From: JBKJTP01 sp046590195
GTDB lineage: Bacteria > Bacteroidota > Ignavibacteria > Palsa-1295
DNA length: 8,165 nt
Assembly: GCA_046590195.1 (NCBI GenBank)
Contig: JBKJTP010000128.1
Location: forward strand, 1 to 8,165
Reading direction: 5' to 3'
Below are positions 1 to 5,730 of this stretch, one piece after another (position 1 is the stretch's first letter; each line of letters starts with the position of its first letter). The position numbers were made by a program, and so were the translations under genes. The notes under the pieces were generated by a model. The model saw only the letters and a program-made list of their open reading frames with translations. It did not search any database and was not told the origin of the DNA.

Positions 1-112
1 GTCGTTAGACAACTCTAGTCCATGATGCAAGGCCGAGGGATCAGGGGCAGCATTGCCCGTGCCCCAGCCGCATGTAAAACTCCCCCAATTTGCGGAAGTT
101 ACAGCTTAGTAC

Positions 113-152
113 AAAAAAAGATGGGCTGGGTTCCAGAAGGTCCCAACCCATC
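113..152 (-). terminator. Intrinsic terminator of the M23/L,D-transpeptidase operon
   Basis: Seen directly: bases 142-152 and 120-130 form an 11-bp stem. Read as minus-strand RNA, the arms are GAUGGGUUGGG and CCCAGCCCAUC. The only non-Watson-Crick pair is a U-G wobble, which would be a C-A mismatch on the plus strand, so the hairpin favours the minus strand. The loop contains a further CC/GG pairing. A run of seven U follows at once (plus-strand A tract 113-119). The hairpin starts about 50 nt after the transpeptidase stop codon. Stem, loop and U tract match a classic Rho-independent terminator. Confidence 0.9.
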
Positions 153-202
153 CAAATTCAGTGATTTGGGCCACCTTTGCCCTAACACATCCCCGCCGCT
201 TC

Positions 203-1633
203 CTACCGCTTCTTTGTAACAGCGGCTGTCTGCTTGTTATCGTCCATGATCGGGGCCGGATAGCCCTTGCCGGCAAGTGCCGCAATTTTGATCACCCGCA
301 TCTTCTTCATCTGCGCGGCTTTTGCCTTGGTGGCGGCCGTCGCCTTGGCAGTCGGCTTTGCGGTATTCTTGGCTGCGGTCTTCTTCACCGAGTCCGTCGA
401 GGATGCGGTCGATGTGGAATCACTCATCCCTGACATCGCACGTACGGCATCGTTGATCTGCGTACGTTCGCTATCGCTCAACTGATCGAACTTCACTCCA
501 TATTGATCGAGCACTCTTTTCACATTCTCCTCGGTATTGGTGCCGCGGCTATAAACGTCGCGATAGATGTAAACTCCGCTATCCTGCACAACTATCGTCT
601 CGTACCGAAGTTCGATCGGGATCGTGTTGGTCAACTTGATCGATTTCGTCTCCTTCTTATTCTTTGTGATGGCGGCGACTTCCTTATTGTCGAGCGAATC
701 GCTGCCAAGCGCAGCTAGCTGCTGCGAGAACTTCTGCATCTGCGAGTTCGTCAGCCCGACGCACCCATGCGAGCCGAATGTACCGAGCTGCGCTTCGGAC
801 TTGCCGCCATGGATCAATGATGGTAACCCGATCGGTATCTTCGCAATACCCAATGGATTCAGCTTAGAACCCGCCTCGACCTTTTTACCGACCTTATATT
901 TCTTTGACGAGTCAACCCATGATTCGTCCGGTGGTGTCCATGTCGGGTTGAAGATGATCTCGTTTGCCTTGCGCATGCCGACTGGCAACGGAAACTCCGG
1001 CACGCCGATCGCGACAGTGTAGGACTTCACAAGCTGGCCATTGTTGAAGATGTCCATGCGGTGAGCGGGAGCATTCACAACAACGCGCGTATCTGTCGGT
1101 ACGGAGTTCAACTGGCCGCTTGGCGCGTTCGAATCGGCGCCAGAGCCTGTTGAGGCGTCAACGGTCGATCCGCTCCATCTGCGATTGAGATAGCCTGCGA
1201 GTTTCGCACCCTTCTCATTGCCAATGATCGCAGCGATCCGGTCTTCTGCAAGCTTTTGTGCAGCGGTGGTTGTGCGAGTGTAATCGTCGCCAACCATGTC
1301 CTGGATCCTCGACGTCTCTTCGCGAGCCATCTGCTGAAGCTTCATTACTTCGTCGTCGGTCAGTCCAACCTCGCGCTTGATATCGGTCTTGAAGCTGCTA
1401 TCAGCAAAGAATGCATCAAGGAGTGGGAGTGTAATGAAGTACTGATCTTGGGTGATCGATCGATCGCTGCTGCTCGCGGGGATCGTCTGTTTCTCGGTCT
1501 CGGAAAGTGTTGCGTCTTCGCTCGTCTTCTCGGCACATCCTGCGGCAGAGAGAAGAAGTAGTAGCGTGACGACGGTAAGCTTTAGATTCTTGACGGTAAG
1601 CTTTAGATTCTTGTAGAACGGTGTATTGTGCAT
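203..1633 (-). CDS. L,D-transpeptidase (YkuD domain) lipoprotein with a Lys/Ala-rich tail
   Basis: Predicted cell-wall L,D-transpeptidase, which would form 3-3 peptidoglycan cross-links or attach proteins to peptidoglycan in the periplasm. Numbering here is from the ATG at 1633 (476 aa). Residues 1-33 are a lipoprotein signal peptide with a hydrophobic core and lipobox SAAGC (lipidated Cys33). An alpha-helical domain of unknown role spans about 57-152. The YkuD domain is about 182-345, with the catalytic motif SHGCVGLTN (Cys291, His289) preceded by an IHGG segment. The last 60 residues or so are rich in Lys, Ala and Thr, which is unusual for the family. In-frame starts also exist at 1657 (GTG) and 1648 (ATG). 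I prefer 1633 because it gives the more normal signal-peptide length, but no start has a convincing ribosome site. It lies 43 bp downstream of the M23 peptidase gene, so co-transcription is likely, and an intrinsic terminator follows. The YkuD call is firm; the exact reaction and substrate are inferred. Confidence 0.92.
   Translation of the reverse strand: MHNTPFYKNLKLTVKNLKLTVVTLLLLLSAAGCAEKTSEDATLSETEKQTIPASSSDRSITQDQYFITLPLLDAFFADSSFKTDIKREVGLTDDEVMKLQQMAREETSRIQDMVGDDYTRTTTAAQKLAEDRIAAIIGNEKGAKLAGYLNRRWSGSTVDASTGSGADSNAPSGQLNSVPTDTRVVVNAPAHRMDIFNNGQLVKSYTVAIGVPEFPLPVGMRKANEIIFNPTWTPPDESWVDSSKKYKVGKKVEAGSKLNPLGIAKIPIGLPSLIHGGKSEAQLGTFGSHGCVGLTNSQMQKFSQQLAALGSDSLDNKEVAAITKNKKETKSIKLTNTIPIELRYETIVVQDSGVYIYRDVYSRGTNTEENVKRVLDQYGVKFDQLSDSERTQINDAVRAMSGMSDSTSTASSTDSVKKTAAKNTAKPTAKATAATKAKAAQMKKMRVIKIAALAGKGYPAPIMDDNKQTAAVTKKR
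1454..1466. repeat. GATC tetranucleotide microsatellite (3.25 copies)
   Basis: The sequence GATCGATCGATCG is a short simple repeat inside the L,D-transpeptidase gene. It encodes part of the Ser/Asp-rich linker after the lipobox (SSSDRSITQ). A slip by one unit would shift the frame of the lipoprotein. With just over three units it is probably too short to be a real phase-variation tract. Confidence 0.6.
1571..1612. repeat. Perfect 2 x 21-bp tandem repeat in the lipoprotein signal peptide
   Basis: Bases 1571-1591 and 1592-1612 are identical 21-mers directly adjacent to each other. On the minus strand they encode KNLKLTV twice, in frame, in the positively charged n-region of the L,D-transpeptidase signal peptide. 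Removing one copy would leave a 26-residue signal peptide up to and including the lipobox Cys, a more usual size. Perfect identity at the DNA level suggests a recent duplication or an assembly artefact. Confidence 0.95.
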
Positions 1634-1676
1634 AGTGGCGTTTCGCATTGCAAGCACTGTGCCCCCGTTCTATCGA

Positions 1677-2342
1677 TCATTGGCGAAGCAGCAAATAGGG
1701 GTTTTGGTCTTCTCCGGTCCAGAAATTTTTCGGATCGGTGACCTTCCAGACCGCAAAATGCAAGTGGTAATTGCCCGCGCCCGAATTGCCCGTATCGCCG
1801 ACGTACCCGAGCACTTCGCCCTGCCTCAGCATCCTGCCTTCAGCCATTGCTGATGCGTAGCTATCGAGATGGGCGTAGTAGAACACGGTAGAGCCATCGC
1901 TGCTGAGCTGGTACAGTGTGATACCACCCTTATCGCTAACGAAGAGTCGCTTGACCTGACCATCCGCTGCTGCAAGCACTGGCGTCCGCTTCGCCGCAAT
2001 AATATCGATTGCGTTGTGCGAACGTCCTTCCGAGCGGGCTGCTGAGTAGGTATCGACAAGCTGATCCGGCTTTACCCCCGCGACTGGGATAATAAGCCCG
2101 CTGTTTCGCCGCATTGTCCCGATCTCTTTCGGGGTGGGCGGCATCGTGTCTCGAATGGCCGTCGAGGTCTCATCAAGCGCCGGAGTGACCGAGCGGTCAG
2201 AGTCCTGCTCTTCGATATTCACAGGAGATCCTGCGACAGGTCCGGCTCGCTCAGTAAGACTGGGCGAGACGACGAGAAGCAAAAATGCGAGCACGATGAG
2301 AGTTGCAATGCCTGCCACTACTGGCTTTGATCCGGGTTTCAT
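1677..2342 (-). CDS. Membrane-anchored M23 family metallopeptidase (LytM/peptidoglycan endopeptidase)
   Basis: Predicted zinc peptidase that cuts peptide cross-links of peptidoglycan, or a LytM-type activator of amidases. Numbering is from the ATG at 2342 (221 aa). Residues 8-26 form an N-terminal membrane anchor, followed by an acidic, Pro/Thr-containing linker to about 75 and the M23 domain at about 84-200. Metal and catalytic residues are visible: HNAID (His109, Asp113), YYAHLD (His158) and YHLHF (His193, His195). The usual Gly before the zinc Asp in HxGxD is Ala here, but all metal and catalytic positions remain, so activity is expected. The open frame extends upstream to 2591, but that would overlap the divergent corA gene, so I chose the Met that begins a clean membrane anchor; a TTG slightly upstream is an alternative. 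It is the first gene of a minus-strand pair with the L,D-transpeptidase. Confidence 0.92.
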   Translation of the reverse strand: MKPGSKPVVAGIATLIVLAFLLLVVSPSLTERAGPVAGSPVNIEEQDSDRSVTPALDETSTAIRDTMPPTPKEIGTMRRNSGLIIPVAGVKPDQLVDTYSAARSEGRSHNAIDIIAAKRTPVLAAADGQVKRLFVSDKGGITLYQLSSDGSTVFYYAHLDSYASAMAEGRMLRQGEVLGYVGDTGNSGAGNYHLHFAVWKVTDPKNFWTGEDQNPYLLLRQ

Positions 2343-2398
2343 GCTGAACAGCAGTAGCAACGCTGTGCCAATGCAGACCCTGGCAGTGTCATCTGCCG

Positions 2399-2406
2399 TA
2401 ACTTTG
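2399..2406 (+). promoter_or_regulatory. Candidate Bacteroidota-type -7 promoter box for corA
   Basis: TAACTTTG matches the TAnnTTTG consensus known for Bacteroidota primary sigma factor promoters. It lies 41 nt before the corA ATG, inside the 105-bp divergent intergenic region. The matching upstream TTTG (-33) element is absent at the expected distance, so this is a weak call. No comparable box facing the M23 gene was seen in the intergenic region. Confidence 0.3.
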
Positions 2407-2447
2407 CCTGTAGCCCAAGGCCCAAGGATGAAGCTAAGGCCCCACTT

Positions 2448-3416
2448 ATGATCAAGACACTCTCGCTCTGCACCACTGATAAGACCTTCACGAAGGACTT
2501 CCCCATTTCGGAGATCAGCGACCAATGCGCGCTCGACGACCGGATCGTATGGGTCGATGTCACCGATCCGACCGGCGAAGACTTTACGCATTTAGCCGAT
2601 GAGTTCAACTTCCATCCGCTTTCGATCGAGGACGTACGGCAGGAGCATCAGCGTCCGAAGATCGAAGAATACCCGGAATACTACTTTCTGGTCGTTTATG
2701 AGGCCGAGCTCAAGGAAGATGGCTCGTTGGAATTGCGCGAACTGAGTATATTTATTGGCAAGAATTACATCGTCACGGTACATTCGCAGCCGATCAAAGC
2801 GATCGCGATCGCCGAACGCCAATGGCGTGAGTGGCCGCAGCATAATCTCGAAGGCTCCGGGCTCGTTGCATATTTATTGATCGATGCCGTGGTAGATGAG
2901 TACCTCCCGTTGCTCGATCAGATCAGCGATCGCATTGAGGACATCGAGGATCACATTTTCCGGAAGTTCTCGTCCGAAGCGATCCAGGAGATCTTCTATT
3001 CGAAGAAGCAGCTGATCTATCTGCGCCGCGCAGTGGCACCGCTGAGAGATATCTTCAATCGTTTGATGCGCCGTGAGATACCGATCTTCTCCGACAGAAC
3101 CTATCTCTATTTTCAAGATGTCTTCGATCATGTGCTGCGCGTCACAGATACGATCGATACGTTGCGCGAAATGCTTTCGAGCACGATGGACGCATATCTC
3201 TCGATCAGTGGCAACCGCATGAATCTGATCATGAAACGACTGACCTCGATCTCCACGATCCTGATGTCGGTCACGCTCATCTCGAGCATCTATGGTATGA
3301 ACTTCCTCATCATGCCGGAGCTTGAGTGGCGTTATGGCTACGTCTTTGCATTGTCGATCATGCTGGTCATTGGCCTAGTACTCTTTGTGTTCCTCCGCAG
3401 AACCCGCTGGCTATAA
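2448..3416 (+). CDS. corA: CorA family magnesium/cobalt transport protein
   Basis: Inner-membrane pentameric channel for Mg2+ (also Co2+/Ni2+ in the family). Of 322 residues, about 1-255 are the cytoplasmic alpha/beta and long-helix region, with the family motif HPLSIEDV near residue 56. The C-terminus has two membrane helices. The first ends in the signature YGMN (282-285), followed by a loop with MPELEW. The second helix is about 298-315 and ends in a basic tail (RRTRW). Length and architecture are normal for CorA. The ATG at 2448 begins a typical N-terminus; only a weak TAAGG lies upstream. It is the first gene of a tight plus-strand series: a 59-residue membrane protein starts 21 bp after its stop and a Kir K+ channel follows. 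Confidence 0.96.
   Translation: MIKTLSLCTTDKTFTKDFPISEISDQCALDDRIVWVDVTDPTGEDFTHLADEFNFHPLSIEDVRQEHQRPKIEEYPEYYFLVVYEAELKEDGSLELRELSIFIGKNYIVTVHSQPIKAIAIAERQWREWPQHNLEGSGLVAYLLIDAVVDEYLPLLDQISDRIEDIEDHIFRKFSSEAIQEIFYSKKQLIYLRRAVAPLRDIFNRLMRREIPIFSDRTYLYFQDVFDHVLRVTDTIDTLREMLSSTMDAYLSISGNRMNLIMKRLTSISTILMSVTLISSIYGMNFLIMPELEWRYGYVFALSIMLVIGLVLFVFLRRTRWL
2799..2812. repeat. Overlapping pair of HIP1-like GCGATCGC palindromes
   Basis: Two copies of the octamer GCGATCGC overlap at 2799-2806 and 2805-2812 inside corA. Further exact copies are at 2926-2933, 4908-4915, 5382-5389 and 6130-6137, all within genes. The octamer is identical to the cyanobacterial HIP1 element. Here it appears to be the extreme form of a general excess of GATC in this DNA. 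Confidence 0.8.
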
Positions 3417-3437
3417 CGCACATTTGTATCAACGACT

Positions 3438-3617
3438 ATGGAAGAGAGCAAGCCGAAAAGCAAGGGCGCGATCATCGTGGAGAAGGAGCAATTCCTCGTT
3501 GCCGAAGAATTTGAAGGGGCAAAAGATCTTAACTTTCGCCCCATTGCCTACACAATCTTCTTCATGACGCTGATGTTTATCGCGTTCATTTCGATACTTA
3601 TTTCCCAACATTCTTAA
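3438..3617 (+). CDS. Small single-pass membrane protein between CorA and the Kir channel (59 aa)
   Basis: I do not recognise this protein. The frame runs from ATG 3438 to TAA 3615-3617. It starts MEESKPKSKG, a charged and probably cytoplasmic head of about 34 residues. A single hydrophobic helix follows at about 36-55 (IAYTIFFMTLMFIAFIS), ending in the short tail SQHS, so it resembles a C-terminally anchored protein with its head inside. It fills the corA-Kir gap almost exactly: 21 bp after the corA stop and 8 bp before the Kir ATG. That packing, plus a proper membrane segment, argues it is a real gene. No ribosome site is evident, as with its neighbours. An accessory or regulatory subunit of CorA or the K+ channel is an inference from position only. 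Confidence 0.75.
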   Translation: MEESKPKSKGAIIVEKEQFLVAEEFEGAKDLNFRPIAYTIFFMTLMFIAFISILISQHS

Positions 3618-3625
3618 AAGCGCTC

Positions 3626-4621
3626 ATGGGGAAGGTGATCACTGAGAAGATCGGAAGATATAAGTTCAAGAAGCTCGACTACCAGGATCTTGGTATCGGC
3701 TCGGCGACCTCCGAACAGCGACAGCGCTTCGTCAACCGTGACGGACAGTTCAATGTGGTCCGGCAGGGTCTGCCATTCTTCAAGCACTTCAGTCCCTATC
3801 ATGAACTGATCTCGATGTCGTGGACGAAGTTCAATTCGATCGTCCTCGCATTCTTTCTGCTGGAGAATTTGGTCTTTGCCACTTTCTACATGGCAGTAGG
3901 GACAGAGCACATACAAGGTGCCACGGGTGTCACACTATCCGAGAAATTTCTGGACGCATTCTTTATGTCAGCACAGTCATTCACGACCGTTGGCTATGGC
4001 AGATTGAGCCCACTCGGACACACGACGAGTATGATCGCAACGATCGAGGCACTCGTAGGGCTCATGACGTTTGCACTAATGACGGGATTGCTCTACGGAC
4101 GCTTCTCTCGTCCAACTGCAAAGATCCTTTTTAGTACGGAAGCGCTCATTGCTCCCTATCAGGAAGGCTCGGCCTTCATGTTCCGCATTGCGAATCAGCG
4201 CGACAATCAATTGATCGAAGTGACGGCCGACATCTATCTCGCGTGGCAGGAAAATGTGAATGGCAAGTCGATTCGCAAATTCCATCATTTGCCGCTCGAG
4301 CGAACGAAGCTCGATCTTTTCTCAACGAGCTGGACGATCGTTCATCCAATCGATGTCGATAGCCCGATGTACGGCGTGACCCGCAAGCAGCTAGATAACT
4401 CAGACGCCGAGTTCATGATCCTCATTAAGGCCTTCGACGATACTTTTGCGCAGACCGTCCATGCACGCACTTCCTACAAGCAGAACGAAGTGGTGATGGG
4501 AGCGAAGTTCGTGAAGATCATTCAGATCGGTAACGACGGCCGCTCGATCATTCAGCTCGATCGCCTCAGCGAGTACGAAGATGCAAAACTCCCGGATATT
4601 CATGCGATCGAAGTGGGCTAG
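3626..4621 (+). CDS. Inward-rectifier type potassium channel (KirBac family)
   Basis: Tetrameric inner-membrane K+ channel with two membrane helices per subunit and a large cytoplasmic gating domain (331 aa). Visible parts in order: the conserved Kir N-terminal segment RFVNRDGQFNV (34-44); an amphipathic slide helix leading to SWTKF (65-69); TM1 about 71-91; pore helix about 106-120; selectivity filter TVGYG (121-125); TM2 about 134-157 ending YGRFSRPTAKILFS (157-170); and the immunoglobulin-like cytoplasmic domain to the C-terminus. By eye-alignment to eukaryotic Kir channels, the acidic rectification-control position in TM2 is Phe149 here, so strong polyamine block is not expected there. 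It lies 8 bp after the small membrane protein gene, and its 3' end overlaps the esterase start by 20 bp. Family identity is secure; physiological role and regulators are unknown. Confidence 0.95.
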   Translation: MGKVITEKIGRYKFKKLDYQDLGIGSATSEQRQRFVNRDGQFNVVRQGLPFFKHFSPYHELISMSWTKFNSIVLAFFLLENLVFATFYMAVGTEHIQGATGVTLSEKFLDAFFMSAQSFTTVGYGRLSPLGHTTSMIATIEALVGLMTFALMTGLLYGRFSRPTAKILFSTEALIAPYQEGSAFMFRIANQRDNQLIEVTADIYLAWQENVNGKSIRKFHHLPLERTKLDLFSTSWTIVHPIDVDSPMYGVTRKQLDNSDAEFMILIKAFDDTFAQTVHARTSYKQNEVVMGAKFVKIIQIGNDGRSIIQLDRLSEYEDAKLPDIHAIEVG

Positions 4622-5663
4622 CATGCTCCTGGTGCTTCTTTACACATCGGTTACTCGTTCGCAGCCGATACTTACTGACGTCCCTTATGGAAACGCACCT
4701 GGGCAGAAGCTAGATGTGTATTTATCCTCAAAGCCGAGCTCGCCGCTCGTCATACTCATTCATGGTGGTGCATGGTTTGGCGGCAGCAAAGGAGAAATGA
4801 GCGAGCTTGCTCTCTTTCTCCGCGATAAGGGATATGCTGTTTCGTCGATCGATTACAGCGTATCCTGGCAGGCAACCTTCCCAGCGAACATCCAGGATGT
4901 CGCATGCGCGATCGCATATCTGAAGAAGAATGCATCGGCATTCCGAGCAGACTCATCGCGTGTAGCGCTTCTCGGTTACTCTGCTGGCGGCCACCTGGCC
5001 ATGCTGCACGCAACAGCCGCGAACATATACCAGCTGTGTGAGCCAGGAAGCGATGCGACGATCGACGCCATGATAGGAGTTTGTGGTATTTACTCCTTCA
5101 AGCATCGAGTGGCTGCTGATCCCGATCGGCTATTGCAGATGCTCGGCGACAGTGCGAGATACTGGAATGAAGCTGATCCGATCCAGCATCTTTCTGGGGT
5201 CCGTGAGACGAAGTTCTTACTTCTGACCGATGCCGTTGACTATATCGTACCGCCAGTGAACACGTATGATCTGTACGATTCGCTTCGATCACACAAGATC
5301 GATGCACAGCTTCAGGTATTTCATACCAAGGATCACTTTAACGTGTTGTCGACGATCACGGACGATGACAGCGTGATGTCGGCGATCGCCAGATTCCTCT
5401 CAGATCGTTGGCCGTCAGCTTCGGTAGCGCTTGACACAGTACACTACGATGTCGATATTGACTTCCAGGGACGAAGGATCGAACTCTATAGTCGATATGC
5501 AGGAAGGATCATTCTGTATAACATCCTTGGCCAGGTTGTGACAATGCTCGAGGTGGATCAAGGTGTGAGCGAGCACTATTTGTGGAATGTGCCATACGGT
5601 TGTTACTTCGTATCCGTCCTGACCAACAACCGACGCACAACCGCGCGCGTCATCCTGGATTAG
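4602..5663 (+). CDS. Secreted alpha/beta hydrolase (esterase-like) with T9SS C-terminal sorting domain
   Basis: Numbering is from the ATG at 4602 (353 aa); an ATG at 4581 is also in frame. I prefer 4602 because it gives a compact signal peptide (MRSKWASMLLVLLYTSVTRS), with basic residues and then a hydrophobic core. The hydrolase domain shows the oxyanion motif HGGAW (54-58), nucleophile elbow GYSAGG (Ser127), probable acid Asp213 in DYIVPP and His245 in KDHF: a complete triad of the esterase/lipase (HSL, BD-FAE-like) type. Residues about 284-353 form a beta-rich type A-like type IX sorting domain, with the hallmark LYNILGQ and a late YFVSV strand. Expected route: Sec export, then T9SS to the cell surface or outside. 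The substrate is unknown; a carboxylic or acyl ester is likely. It overlaps the Kir gene by 20 bp, which suggests co-transcription, although a functional link to ion transport is not obvious. Confidence 0.9.
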   Translation: MRSKWASMLLVLLYTSVTRSQPILTDVPYGNAPGQKLDVYLSSKPSSPLVILIHGGAWFGGSKGEMSELALFLRDKGYAVSSIDYSVSWQATFPANIQDVACAIAYLKKNASAFRADSSRVALLGYSAGGHLAMLHATAANIYQLCEPGSDATIDAMIGVCGIYSFKHRVAADPDRLLQMLGDSARYWNEADPIQHLSGVRETKFLLLTDAVDYIVPPVNTYDLYDSLRSHKIDAQLQVFHTKDHFNVLSTITDDDSVMSAIARFLSDRWPSASVALDTVHYDVDIDFQGRRIELYSRYAGRIILYNILGQVVTMLEVDQGVSEHYLWNVPYGCYFVSVLTNNRRTTARVILD

Positions 5664-5692
5664 CTTCGCTTCGTCCAAAGCGGCGCGGAGCT

Positions 5693-5708
5693 TCGTACTT
5701 TCGTACGA
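5693..5708. other. Small perfect hairpin between the esterase and GT-C genes
   Basis: TCGTAC (5693-5698) and GTACGA (5703-5708) pair perfectly around a TTTC loop, in the 67-bp gap before the TTG start at 5731. It has no U tract, so it is not a classic terminator. It might be an mRNA processing or weak attenuation element, or chance. Confidence 0.35.
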
Positions 5709-5730
5709 CTGAACATCGAACTCGCGCACA

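Noticed and set aside
44..65. GGGCA/TGCCC inverted repeat near the left edge
   Set aside because: The stem is only 5-6 bp with alternative pairings, has no U tract and no clear gene beside it. It was not called as a terminator or RNA.
22..219. 65-codon plus-strand frame at the left end
   Set aside because: It runs through the minus-strand intrinsic terminator and into the end of the transpeptidase gene, has no start signal and resembles no protein family.
1454..1466. GATC microsatellite as a phase-variable switch
   Set aside because: With just over three tetranucleotide units the tract is too short for frequent slippage, and it fits the general GATC excess of the window.
2343..2591. N-terminal extension of the M23 peptidase to position 2591
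   Set aside because: It would overlap the first 144 bases of the divergent corA gene and place 83 unrelated residues before a clean membrane anchor. A start at 2342 is more sensible.
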